Source: Virgibacillus profundi (GTDB taxonomy: Bacteria; Bacillota; Bacilli; Bacillales; Amphibacillaceae). From it: a stretch of DNA of 64,000 nucleotides. The notes beneath the pieces were generated by a model. That model ran no database searches. It saw nothing but the letters and a program-made list of their open reading frames with translations, and was not told the origin of the DNA. Every line of letters starts with the position of its first letter. The stretch's first letter is position 1. This document shows, piece after piece, positions 1-7,934 of the stretch. The stretch is from contig NZ_NPOA01000012.1 of NCBI RefSeq assembly GCF_002287375.1, positions 106,410 through 170,409 of the forward strand, read 5' to 3'. The position numbers were made by a program, and so were the translations under genes.

Positions 1-1
1 A

Positions 2-157
2 AAAAAGGTATATTTTGAAGTGATACACCCTTCAAATATGTCCGGAATAATGCAATTATATATTAAAATTGAAAAATTCGAATATATTTTGGGTATGAAA
101 ATAAATGAAAAATATAATAAAGAAACTTTAATCAATGTAACAGAGTCAATAAATTAG
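2..157 (+). CDS. C-terminal end of an unknown protein cut by the window edge
   Basis: An open frame enters from the left edge and ends at TAG (155-157), giving 51 residues with ordinary AT-rich codon use (ending ...LINVTESIN). A strong hairpin follows directly, as expected at the end of a transcribed gene. The fragment is hydrophilic, with no membrane segment or motif I recognise. It could be a chance open frame, because only about 150 nt are visible. Confidence 0.45.
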   Translation, partial: KKVYFEVIHPSNMSGIMQLYIKIEKFEYILGMKINEKYNKETLINVTESIN

Positions 158-195
158 AAAAGACATTACTAACAATTATGTTAGTAATGTCTTTT
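158..195. terminator. Bidirectional terminator hairpin
   Basis: A perfect 16-bp stem (AAAAGACATTACTAAC and its complement) surrounds a 6-nt loop, with A and T runs at the two ends. It lies between converging frames, the plus-strand fragment ending at 157 and the minus-strand gene ending at 199, so it probably serves both. Confidence 0.85.
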
Positions 196-198
196 CTC

Positions 199-620
199 CT
201 ATCGAAATGCATATGATAATGAAGCCTTAGCATGGGATCTTCCTTGAGAAGAATCACCACTTTTTAATAATACATGATAGAAACCACTTCTGGGAGCTTT
301 TACACTTTTGAAATTCGAACCTCCACTTCCTACTGCGCCTAATGAGGTTATAAGATTTAAATTTTCATCGTATAAATATGCACCAACCTGGAACAGGCTA
401 TCATCCCAAGTTAATACATCTAGCATAATTCTCCCACCTTTTGGTACATAAATATCATTAGTATTTGCCGATTTGTCTCCCTTAAAAATAGTTACTGACT
501 GACATCTGACATATGAATCTGAACAGTTGACTTACTTGCAGCATCTGCCCCTATTGGGTTGGATAAAATAAAAAATAGAAAACTAAAAGATAACAACACT
601 CCAAAAAGCAATTTTTTCAT
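199..620 (-). pseudogene. Frameshifted small secreted protein
   Basis: An ATG at 620 has a good ribosome binding site (agaggtaaaaag) and starts a signal peptide (MKKLLFGVLLSF..., cleavage probably near GADA-A). The frame hits TAA at 492-494. From about 493 a second frame continues without break (TIFKGDKSANTNDIYVPKGG...) through the 75 C-terminal residues ending YAFR at 199. Joining the frames gives a roughly 140-residue exported protein with a beta-rich C-terminal region vaguely like pre-peptidase beta-sandwich domains. The shift falls in a short tetranucleotide run (CAGTCAGT on the coding strand); one more 4-bp copy would restore one frame. Function unknown. It may be a pseudogene, a phase-variable gene or a sequencing error. 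Confidence 0.7.
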
Positions 621-672
621 CTTTTTACCTCTTCTCTCATTTTATTATTTTAAATCCTATATATATTAATTC

Positions 673-876
673 GGCTCCTCGCTATTTGATGTTGGGAGCA
701 TAACCAAAAGATAGAATCGTAGTCGGTTTGACATGGAGCCTCATGGGCATGATTTACGAGCCAAGCCGCCAATATGAAAGGGATATTGGCTCACGCATAG
801 AAATGCTATCATGCCCGCCGCTCCACGTAAAACCTCCTATTCTAGCATCTGCTCCAATACTAAATAGTGGAGAGGA
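673..876. repeat. About 200-bp imperfect palindrome
   Basis: Two arms of nearly 100 nt pair with interruptions around a 7-nt centre (gaaaggg, about 776-782). Matching blocks from outside in include CTATTT/AAATAG, GAGC/GCTC, ATAGAAT/ATTCTA, GGTTT/AAACC, TGGAGC/GCTCCA, GGGCATGAT/ATCATGCCC and CCAATAT/ATATTGG. It fills the space between the frameshifted secreted-protein gene and the minus-strand membrane gene. An open frame inside it (728-919) is a by-product of the structure. Confidence 0.8.
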
Positions 877-887
877 AAAGATTCTTT

Positions 888-1118
888 TCACTTTTTTTTA
901 CTTTGTAAAAAAATTATAAGTGAAGCTAAGAATAAATATAGTAAACTTAAATGAGCACTGACTAAAAATAATATATATCGAATATAATAGTCAGTCGTAA
1001 AAATAAAGTTTCCTTTTCCAAAATCCATAAAAAATCTAACAATCTCAGGTAAGACAGCTGAAATAACGGCAATAGTAATTACACAAAAAATAAATCGATT
1101 TTTTTCTTTTTCAAACAA
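888..1118 (-). CDS. Small two-TM membrane protein, unknown
   Basis: A 76-residue protein with two hydrophobic segments (about residues 10-30 and 45-69) joined by a short loop, and a Lys-rich C-terminus. The start is TTG, with a good ribosome binding site (agaaggtgtgag) that begins at the stop codon of the upstream secreted-protein gene, so the two are almost certainly co-transcribed. I do not recognise the family. Being a small membrane partner of an exported protein, an immunity or anchoring role is possible, but that is inference only. Confidence 0.75.
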   Translation of the reverse strand: MFEKEKNRFIFCVITIAVISAVLPEIVRFFMDFGKGNFIFTTDYYIRYILFLVSAHLSLLYLFLASLIIFLQSKKK

Positions 1119-1131
1119 TTACTCACACCTT

Positions 1132-1839
1132 CTATTGATAACGGAATTCTTTGCCATAAAATACTCCAACGGGTTTATTTGCTTGTCCATTTCCTGCTTT
1201 ATAATACTTATTCCGTCGTGGTTTATATATATCGTATCTATATTTAACCTTAACAGGATTTGCATATATTCTTACATGGTCTACTTTTTTTCCGTTATGA
1301 GTTTTAGGGGCTGTATAAGGTCCGCCAGTATAAGTTACAGTGTGACTCTTACTTACATTAAAACCTAGAGACGTTGTAACTACAAGTGAACTTATACTTG
1401 TAGAATTTGAATAATTTGTTGTTACAGAATAACTATTTGTTAAAGTAGCAGGTATTCCTGGTTGTGCCCAAATTGTATTTAGTAATTCACTACTGAACGC
1501 TGATTGTCCAAGGTTTCGTATATTACTTAAATATGGCAGCAATATTCCTTTTGGGGTTATCAAATCATTATCTTTTAAACTAATTGATTCTCTTGTATCA
1601 ATTACAGCAACCCCCATAATATTTGAATCATTAATATACTTATTAACGTTTTCATTAAATTCAATATCAGAATCATAGTCTGCTCTGTCAATTACTACCT
1701 TATCTGCGCTGTTTTCTATTACTTCTAAAGTAAGTTCTTCACTCGGTGAGTCAATATTTTCCTGAGCATTAACAAAAACCGGAGCTACACCAATAGATAT
1801 TAAAGCCAGCAGAAAGACCCTAAAAAATCTTTTAACCAT
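1132..1839 (-). CDS. Secreted protein of unknown function
   Basis: A 235-residue protein with a clear signal peptide (Lys/Arg-containing N-terminus, hydrophobic core, probable cleavage after VNA at about residue 25). The mature protein starts with an acidic stretch. Residues about 135-170 alternate Ser/Thr/Asn with Val/Leu/Ile/Phe, as in amphipathic beta-hairpins. The C-terminal 60 residues are basic and rich in Tyr and Lys. There is no Cys, LPXTG anchor or recognised catalytic motif. It leads a two-gene operon with the small membrane protein downstream. A bacteriocin- or pore-like role could be imagined from the beta pattern, but no family was recognised. Confidence 0.8.
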   Translation of the reverse strand: MVKRFFRVFLLALISIGVAPVFVNAQENIDSPSEELTLEVIENSADKVVIDRADYDSDIEFNENVNKYINDSNIMGVAVIDTRESISLKDNDLITPKGILLPYLSNIRNLGQSAFSSELLNTIWAQPGIPATLTNSYSVTTNYSNSTSISSLVVTTSLGFNVSKSHTVTYTGGPYTAPKTHNGKKVDHVRIYANPVKVKYRYDIYKPRRNKYYKAGNGQANKPVGVFYGKEFRYQ

Positions 1840-1952
1840 TTACAAACCTCCTAATATAATTATTTTGTCATTTATATAATATTTAGATAATTCTACCAAT
1901 CATTTAAAACGGTATTACTTTGTAGCTTTATTAAATATCTTTAAAATTTTGA

Positions 1953-2183
1953 TTTCCTTCTTGTAAAATCTTAATCCATATCCACACCTCCAATACAAAT
2001 AGTTTAATAGTTTGTAAAGTAATCGTATCACAAAAACGAGGAAATGCATATTGGGAAAATAACCACTATTTCGACAAATTTTCACCCTATAATTTAAAGA
2101 ATTACTATCAACTTTTCCAGTTATATGAAAATCTTATACCCTTTGGAGAATTTATCCGTGATGGAAGATTACAAATGATTTAA
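1953..2183 (+). pseudogene. Decayed coding remnant upstream of dnaX
   Basis: A frame open from about 1953 ends at TAA 2181-2183 but has no plausible start or ribosome binding site. Its last ~50 codons look like real protein, rich in aromatic residues (...YWENNHYFDKF..., ...LYENLIPFGEF...). It looks like the 3' end of a lost gene at the junction between accessory DNA and the conserved dnaX block. Family not recognised. No SRP RNA or tadA, which often lie upstream of dnaX in bacilli, is visible here. Confidence 0.4.
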
Positions 2184-2275
2184 TGACACAAATTTTTAAT
2201 TATTTCTCAATAATAATATTTCATAAATTATTAATGTCATTTTTTATAATATCATCATGGAGTTTCACTAAATGG

Positions 2276-2305
2276 TTCACATTCACCCCCAAAATCGGGT
2301 ATAAT
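2276..2305 (+). promoter_or_regulatory. Sigma-A-like promoter of dnaX
   Basis: TTCACA (2276-2281) and TATAAT (2300-2305) are separated by 18 bp, about 30 bp upstream of the dnaX start. The ribosome binding site gaggggtaaata follows. Confidence 0.65.
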
Positions 2306-2334
2306 TAAAAGGAGATCATAGAGGGGTAAATAAT

Positions 2335-4023
2335 ATGAGTTATCAAGCATTATATCGCGTCTGGCGCCCTAGGGAATTCCAGGACGTTGTTGGACAAACA
2401 CATATAACCCGAACATTGCAGAATGCGATTGTTCAGGAGAAATTTTCACATGCTTACCTTTTTTCCGGCCCTCGTGGTACAGGGAAAACGAGTGCTGCGA
2501 AGATTTTTGCGAAAACAATCAACTGTGAACGTTCACCTGTTAAAGAGCCATGTAATGAATGTGCGGCATGCCGCGGAATTCAGGATGGTTCAATTTCTGA
2601 TGTAATTGAAATTGATGCCGCATCAAATACAAGTGTTGATGATATCCGTGATATCCGTGATAAAGTAAAATATGCATCAAGTTCTGTGCCTTACAAGGTA
2701 TATATTATTGATGAAGTGCATATGATCTCTGTTAATGCATTTAATGCACTATTAAAAACATTGGAAGAGCCACCAAAGCATGTGGTATTTATTTTGGCTA
2801 CAACAGAACCGCATAAGATTCCATTAACGATACTTTCAAGATGTCAGCGTTTTGACTTTAAACCAATATCAAATCAGACGATTGTTGATCGTATGCAGAC
2901 GATTATTGGGGAAGAAAATGTTTCAGTTTCAAAGGAAGCACTGGAAACAGTTGCCCTGGCAGCAGAAGGTGGCATGCGCGATGCTTTAAGTACTTTGGAT
3001 CAGGCAATTTCGTATAGTGATGAACGTGTTGAATTAGAAGACGTACTAGCTGTTACCGGTGGAGTTTCGCAAAGCGTCCTGACAGATATAGTAAAGGCAA
3101 TGCATGAAAAAGATGTACTGCATGCATTACAGCTTCTGGATCAATTAATTCAAGGTGGAAAAGACCCTGGACGTTTTGTATATGACTTAATCTATTTTAT
3201 GCGCGACTTATTACTATTCAAAAGTGCACCATCGCTGGAAGAATTATTGGAACGTGCCAGAGTGGATGAGAGCTTTCACGCATTAACAGATGCTGTATCG
3301 ATTAACTGGATCCAAGATGCAATTATGCAGTTAAATCAATGTCAGCAGGAAATAAAATGGACGAACAGCCCGAAAGTATTTATTGAGATAGCCATATTAA
3401 CAATTACGAACCGTTACCTGAAGGAAGAGCATTCAGGCAAAGCAGAGGACTCCGAGGCAGTTGCAAATCTTACGGGCAAAATGGCACAATTGGAAAAAGA
3501 ACTAAATATGCTAAAACAAAACCCGGTAGTCAGTGCCCAGCCCACACCACAGCGTGAGGCGAGAAGGCCGCAGTCAAGAGGTTCAAAAAACAGCTATAAA
3601 GTTCCAAATGAAAGAATTCGTGATGTATTGAGACAGGCAGAAAAACAGGCATTGAAAAATGTCCAGTCACAATGGGCTAACTTTTTATCAAAACTAAAAG
3701 GTACAAATGCGCCTGCACATGCAACTATTCAGGATAGTAAGCCTGCAGCTGCGTCAGAAGAGGCACTGGTTGTGGCGTTTAAATATGAAATCCATTGTTC
3801 CCTATTTCTCGATAATCGGGAGGTAGTTGAATCCGTACTGGCAAGTGTGATGGGGAAAAATTTAACCATTATACCAATTCCGGAAAATAATTGGACGGAA
3901 CTACGTGCGGACTATATAAAAAACCAAGAAAAAACAACAGATCATGAGGAACAGGAACCCGATCCATTCGTGGAAGAAGCAAGGAAGCTTGTTGGAGATG
4001 ACCTGCTGGAAATTCATGATTAA
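2335..4023 (+). CDS. dnaX: DNA polymerase III subunit gamma/tau
   Basis: Clamp-loader ATPase of the replisome; it loads the beta clamp and links polymerases to the helicase. The 562-residue length matches B. subtilis DnaX. Walker A GPRGTGKT is at residues 45-52, the zinc cysteines are C64, C73, C76 and C79, Walker B (VYIIDE) is at 122-127, and an SRC sensor motif (LSRCQRF) lies near 170. The region after about residue 370 is the variable tau part. It opens the conserved dnaX-ebfC-recR-yaaL unit. I saw no convincing slippery site for a short gamma form. Confidence 0.97.
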   Translation: MSYQALYRVWRPREFQDVVGQTHITRTLQNAIVQEKFSHAYLFSGPRGTGKTSAAKIFAKTINCERSPVKEPCNECAACRGIQDGSISDVIEIDAASNTSVDDIRDIRDKVKYASSSVPYKVYIIDEVHMISVNAFNALLKTLEEPPKHVVFILATTEPHKIPLTILSRCQRFDFKPISNQTIVDRMQTIIGEENVSVSKEALETVALAAEGGMRDALSTLDQAISYSDERVELEDVLAVTGGVSQSVLTDIVKAMHEKDVLHALQLLDQLIQGGKDPGRFVYDLIYFMRDLLLFKSAPSLEELLERARVDESFHALTDAVSINWIQDAIMQLNQCQQEIKWTNSPKVFIEIAILTITNRYLKEEHSGKAEDSEAVANLTGKMAQLEKELNMLKQNPVVSAQPTPQREARRPQSRGSKNSYKVPNERIRDVLRQAEKQALKNVQSQWANFLSKLKGTNAPAHATIQDSKPAAASEEALVVAFKYEIHCSLFLDNREVVESVLASVMGKNLTIIPIPENNWTELRADYIKNQEKTTDHEEQEPDPFVEEARKLVGDDLLEIHD

Positions 4024-4099
4024 AATAGAAAAGTGTAGCGGGTATAGCACACTGGAAAAAATGATAAAAAATAATGAAAATTAGAAGGAGGCGTTTTCC

Positions 4100-4420
4100 A
4101 TGAAAGGTATGGGAAATATGAACGGTATGATGAAGCAAATGCAAAAAATGCAAAAGAAAATGATGAAGGCACAGGATGAGCTGCATGAAATGACTTTTGA
4201 AGCATCTGCAGGCGGCGGTATGGTTACTGTTGTTGCAAATGGGCAAAAGGTAATTACAGATGTGCAAATTAAAGAAGAGGTAGTAGATCCGGATGATATC
4301 GAAATGCTTCAGGATCTTATTCTTGCAGCAACAAATGACGTTATTAAACAAATTGATGATAAAACAAATGATACAATGGGCCAATTCACGAAAGGGATGA
4401 ATATGCCTGGAATGTTCTAA
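4100..4420 (+). CDS. ebfC: YbaB/EbfC nucleoid-associated protein
   Basis: A 106-residue DNA-binding protein of the YbaB/EbfC (YaaK) family, a dimer whose helices grip DNA like tweezers. The N-terminus is rich in Met, Gly and Lys, followed by the conserved stretch containing ASAGGGMV, typical of the family. The ribosome binding site is gaaggaggcg. It sits between dnaX and recR as in nearly all bacteria, with 18 nt before recR, so it is co-transcribed. Confidence 0.95.
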   Translation: MKGMGNMNGMMKQMQKMQKKMMKAQDELHEMTFEASAGGGMVTVVANGQKVITDVQIKEEVVDPDDIEMLQDLILAATNDVIKQIDDKTNDTMGQFTKGMNMPGMF

Positions 4421-4438
4421 ATTCTAGGAGGAATTCTA

Positions 4439-5035
4439 ATGTATTATCCAGAACCGATATCAAAACTGATTGACAGTTTTACAAAATTGCCGGGGATTGG
4501 ACCGAAAACGGCAGTCCGACTGGCTTTTTTTGTTTTGAATATGAAAGATGATGATGTGCTGGAATTTGCAAATTCACTGGTTAATGCGAAGCGGGAGCTG
4601 TCGCATTGCTCCATCTGCGGACATATCACAGATCAGGATCCATGTGCGATATGTCAGGATACATCAAGGGATTCATCAATAATTTGTGTAGTGCAGGATC
4701 CAAAAGATGTTATTGCAATGGAAAAAATGAAGGAATATCACGGGAAATACCATGTTCTTCATGGTGCAATCTCCCCAATGGATGGCATCGGGCCAGAGGA
4801 TATTAATGTACCTGATTTGCTAAATCGTTTGAAGGATGAAGAAGTTGAAGAAATCATCCTTGCAACAAACCCAAACATCGAAGGAGAAGCAACAGCTATG
4901 TATATTTCACGTCTCGTTAGGCCATCAGGAATTAAAACAACACGAATTGCACATGGCTTGCCTGTTGGCGGTGACTTAGAATATGCAGACGAAGTGACAT
5001 TGTCAAAAGCATTAGAGGGTAGAAGAGATTTGTAA
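4439..5035 (+). CDS. recR: Recombination mediator RecR
   Basis: RecR (198 residues) works with RecF and RecO to load RecA on gapped DNA. A helix-hairpin-helix motif (LPGIGPKTA, about 18-26) is followed by a four-cysteine zinc finger (CSIC...CAIC, about 57-72) and a Toprim domain beginning near IICVV (residue 81). Length is normal. The ribosome binding site aggagg lies 5-10 nt before the ATG. Confidence 0.97.
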   Translation: MYYPEPISKLIDSFTKLPGIGPKTAVRLAFFVLNMKDDDVLEFANSLVNAKRELSHCSICGHITDQDPCAICQDTSRDSSIICVVQDPKDVIAMEKMKEYHGKYHVLHGAISPMDGIGPEDINVPDLLNRLKDEEVEEIILATNPNIEGEATAMYISRLVRPSGIKTTRIAHGLPVGGDLEYADEVTLSKALEGRRDL

Positions 5036-5050
5036 AAGTTAGGTGAGCAC

Positions 5051-5266
5051 ATGGGGAAGAAACGAATAAAACGTGTTGTTGATGAAGAACTGTTAGATGC
5101 GATTTTTGAATTAGAAAGAGAATGGAAGCAGATCGAATCATTAATGGAGAAAAGCATGGAGCCAACCTTTGCTGGCAGTAATTCAGAAGCTTTAGCGAAA
5201 GCGAAGTATTTATTTTTGCTGCGTGAAGCAAGACAGCGGAAATTAAGTGCGATAAGACGGATCTGA
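5051..5266 (+). CDS. yaaL: YaaL family protein (DUF2508)
   Basis: A 71-residue, highly charged, mostly helical protein, matching the YaaL family found after recR in bacilli. No function is established. It is followed by a terminator at about 5346. In B. subtilis bofA comes next; here bofA is almost 4.9 kb away, so this gene marks the left edge of an insertion. Confidence 0.9.
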   Translation: MGKKRIKRVVDEELLDAIFELEREWKQIESLMEKSMEPTFAGSNSEALAKAKYLFLLREARQRKLSAIRRI

Positions 5267-5345
5267 ATTTTTAGAGGAAATACCACTGTTAAAAAGAGGA
5301 TATAAGGGAATTTCCTTTATCTTGCCTATGACGACCATTTATAGA

Positions 5346-5387
5346 AGACCACCAATTTGTATCGTTCAATTTGGTGGTCGTTTTATT
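5346..5387 (+). terminator. Terminator after yaaL
   Basis: A stem of about 13 bp (GACCACCAATTTG with its near-complement) is followed by GTTTTATTATT. It ends the dnaX-ebfC-recR-yaaL transcript. Confidence 0.85.
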
Positions 5388-5510
5388 ATTGCTGGAAAAA
5401 GAGGGATCTCTAAATTGGCATATATAACAGAGTAATTAACTGAATATCTATGATGAAATATTTTATAAATGGTATGTATTGAGAAAGCGAATTTTTTTGA
5501 GGTGATAAGG

Positions 5511-5621
5511 TTGTCGATAAAAGTACTAAAGGACATATTTTATCATGGGTTAAAAAGGGAGCTACGCATGTACGGTGAGAACGATAGGGATAAGCGTTGT
5601 TATTCTTGTGGTAAGGAATAA
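5511..5621 (+). CDS. Small CxxC protein, 36 residues
   Basis: A short frame starts at TTG (5511) with a strong, well-spaced ribosome binding site (GAGGTGATAAGG) and encodes 36 residues: a Lys-rich amphipathic N-terminal half and a C-terminal CYSCGKE. The CxxC near the end suggests metal binding or a fragment of a zinc ribbon. It lies at the left of the accessory insertion between yaaL and bofA. No family recognised; it may be the truncated start of a longer lost gene. Confidence 0.45.
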   Translation: MSIKVLKDIFYHGLKRELRMYGENDRDKRCYSCGKE

Positions 5622-5655
5622 TATCATTGTTTAATGAATGAGGAGCTGTTATTGA

Positions 5656-5925
5656 GTGGGATTATTTTTTCAAGAAAGTAAGGTCAAAAGTACTAAACCA
5701 ATGATTATAATAAGAATATCCATTGCAATATTAATGGTGATTTTACTGATTTTTGGTGTAATCATTAATTCTGACTTCATCTATCTAAGATTAATTTTCA
5801 TATTGGCAGGGATAGGTTCGATTCTTGATAGTTTTGAAACATTTTTTCAACTGAAAAATGATAAAAGATATCTTTTGGATCTTGGATTTGCAGGTTTGTG
5901 GTTTACATTATCATTTATTGTATGA
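5656..5925 (+). CDS. Small membrane protein, unknown
   Basis: An 89-residue protein starting at GTG, with GAGGAG about 10 nt upstream. It has probably three hydrophobic stretches (about 17-37, 43-58 and 74-88) and few charged residues. It resembles the many small DUF-type membrane proteins of bacilli, and I cannot assign a family. The downstream 226 nt to the next gene show no clear feature. Confidence 0.65.
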   Translation: MGLFFQESKVKSTKPMIIIRISIAILMVILLIFGVIINSDFIYLRLIFILAGIGSILDSFETFFQLKNDKRYLLDLGFAGLWFTLSFIV

Positions 5926-6151
5926 AAGGGTGCTGCTGCACATGGAATTTTAGGAATAATGAAACTATATATAACTGTAATCGTATAAATAATATAAGAT
6001 GTATTTAACGTAGGAAGCTGGGGGCTCTTTTAAAGTGTTTCATTTTCGGGCGATTTTAATAGAAAAGGCATTTGATAACATTGATACAATAACAAGTGAC
6101 ATTGACAATTAGTGCTGGAAAGTTAATTTCAACATTGAGGAGGGTCATGGT

Positions 6152-6349
6152 ATGCCTTTATGGGGTTTTATATTGATTTTATTCGGAGGAATACTATTAA
6201 TAGGTGTCATTGTAGACCTTTTAGCGAAATTAAAGGGGAAAAAGATATCCATTGAAGAGAAGGAGAAAAACATGAGCGAATCGGAAAGAATATATAAAGA
6301 AAAAATTATGCATGATATCAAAAATCATATGGATAACAACCGTTTTTAA
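6152..6349 (+). CDS. Small single-TM protein
   Basis: 65 residues: one hydrophobic segment (about 4-27) followed by a charged, Lys/Glu-rich cytoplasmic tail. The ribosome binding site gaggaggg lies about 8 nt before the ATG. Family unknown; part of the yaaL-bofA insertion. Confidence 0.65.
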   Translation: MPLWGFILILFGGILLIGVIVDLLAKLKGKKISIEEKEKNMSESERIYKEKIMHDIKNHMDNNRF

Positions 6350-6372
6350 AACAGGTTTGGAACCAAACCATT

Positions 6373-6424
6373 GGGACTGACATCAATTTTACTTGGATTG
6401 AATTTACTGTGATTCAGTCCCTTT
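6373..6424. terminator. Possible terminator hairpin
   Basis: GGGACTGa...tCAGTCCC forms an outer stem, with a weak inner pairing (ATCAATTT/GGATTGAAT). It lies between the plus-strand small gene and the end of the minus-strand BAAT-like pseudogene. The T tract is poor, so this call is weak. Confidence 0.4.
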
Positions 6425-6448
6425 GTCTGAGAAACTTGAGATAACTAA

Positions 6449-7710
6449 CTAAAGGTTTTCTTTAAAAAATCTTTTCACTTTCTCCCACGCATCTGTCTGA
6501 GCGTGTGCATTATCCTTTGGCGTTCCTCCAAGTAGTAATTTCACACCTTGACCGAATGGAGCTTCCATTGACATTGTCGTTGGTAGATTTGGAGAACCAA
6601 TTGAATGACCAGCAAGAGGAAAAGTAATATGTTCATAAGTAAAACGATGTCCGTATTTCTTTAAACGACGGATAGCTCTGTCGGAAAGCTCTTCTGAAGG
6701 CCATAATTGATCATCTCCACCTGATATTAACAAAATTGGCCCATTAATTTTTTCTACAGGTATTTCAGCTTTTTCCTGTCCTTTAGCCATCTGTAAATAT
6801 ATATTTTTATAAGTAAACTGAAGCCCTGTTTTCGCTTCCCTTTTGTCCTGCTGTAGTTCAGCTTCCGATACTTTACCAGTTGCAAAGGGGATTTCATCAC
6901 CTTGATAAGTCCATGAAGAAAGTTCTGATCCTCTCTTTCCAATTCCAGGATAAACAACAGAGCTTGGTACATAGCCTGCGACAGCTTTTATGCTTGGAAG
7001 CATAGAAGCACTTAAGAGAGCTAGTTCCCCACCTTTTGATGTTCCCATAACACCAATTCTGTTCGGGTCTATGTCCCTTTGGTTCATTAACCAATTCAGA
7101 GCTTTTTCAACATAATCAATGGGAATATGTACTAACTCGCTTGGCAGTTTTTCAATTCCAAAATAAGCTAAGGAAAAAGTATTAAATCCATGAGACGCTA
7201 ATAAAGCAGAATCTCCCTCGCGCAAACCTTCTTCAGATCCTCCTAAAACAATAATTGTCGGATATTTATTTGATTTCTTTTGAAGAAACATTGTTCCAAC
7301 TAACCCTTCATCTCTAATTGGAAGTCTTTCCACTTCAGGATTTGTCAAAAGACGAACTATACTCTCCTCCTCAATTACTTTTCCCTTTTGTTTTAATGTA
7401 ATTTGGTTATTAACGGCTGCAAAGGGGTTCTAATTTTCGGAGCATCATCCAAAACAGGCAACATCGACCAAAATAAACCTGTACTATCCCGGTCAGAATA
7501 TGTGCCAGCTAGTGGCATTGCGATTGCTAGATCAATTTCTCCTTTACTGTTAGCCTTAAACTTTGCGTTAGACTTCCAAAGGGATCCAAAGTTATCTCGC
7601 ATTTCAGCAAAAAGAGTCACTTCATTAAATGAAGATAAATTTCTTATTCGAATATCAATTGGAGCATCTCTGAAAGAATGATTTGAATGAAAGTGAAGTT
7701 TTTTGTCCAT
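6449..7710 (-). pseudogene. Frameshifted BAAT-family acyl-CoA thioesterase/acyltransferase
   Basis: Two adjacent frames are the two halves of one protein. The N-terminal 105 residues (from ATG 7710, ribosome binding site gaaaggcgtg) match the N-terminal domain of acyl-CoA thioester hydrolases/bile acid-CoA:amino acid N-acyltransferases (DAPIDIRI..., GLFWSMLP). The second frame carries the alpha/beta-hydrolase domain: nucleophile elbow GTSKGG, then ISGGDDQLW for the acid and AGHS for the histidine. The second frame is open well upstream of its TTG at 7348, and the two join at CCCCTTT near 7425. One missing T in this run would restore a protein of about 420 residues. Either a recent pseudogene or a sequencing error. 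The substrate is unknown. Confidence 0.8.
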
Positions 7711-7934
7711 TATTTACACGCCTTTCTACCAAGTTAAATTTTCTCTTCTTAACTACTATTTCGTGATGCATGAATTATTTCCTTTAAATATTTCATGTGA
7801 AATTTAATGCAAAAGATCGGAATGGGAAGTGTATACTACGATGAGGTGGTAGGGGCGCAAACAAAACTTACTATTGTGTAAATATTCAATTAACCATATA
7901 GTGTAGATAAGCTTATTTTTGGGAGTGACAGCAA

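Noticed and set aside
673-876. Integron attC site or retron msd region
   Set aside because: The hairpin form suggested both, but there is no integrase, no reverse transcriptase and no GTTRRRY-type end.
728-919. Plus-strand open frame of 63 codons
   Set aside because: It lies within the ~200-bp palindrome, has no ribosome binding site, and follows from the repeat structure.
1953-2010. A minus-strand peptide with a ggaggtg site near 1990
   Set aside because: The only well-spaced start gives two codons, and the nearer GTG overlaps the site itself.
2184-2334. SRP RNA (ffs) upstream of dnaX
   Set aside because: The conserved GGTAA/GCAGCC-type tetraloop region and GC-rich stem are absent; the DNA is AT-rich.
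2335-4023. Programmed frameshift in dnaX
   Set aside because: No slippery heptamer with a downstream stem was found; bacilli make a single full-length product.
3869-4384. Minus-strand open frame of 171 codons over dnaX-ebfC
   Set aside because: Antisense to two strongly conserved genes; low-complexity His/Phe/Leu composition and no ribosome binding site.
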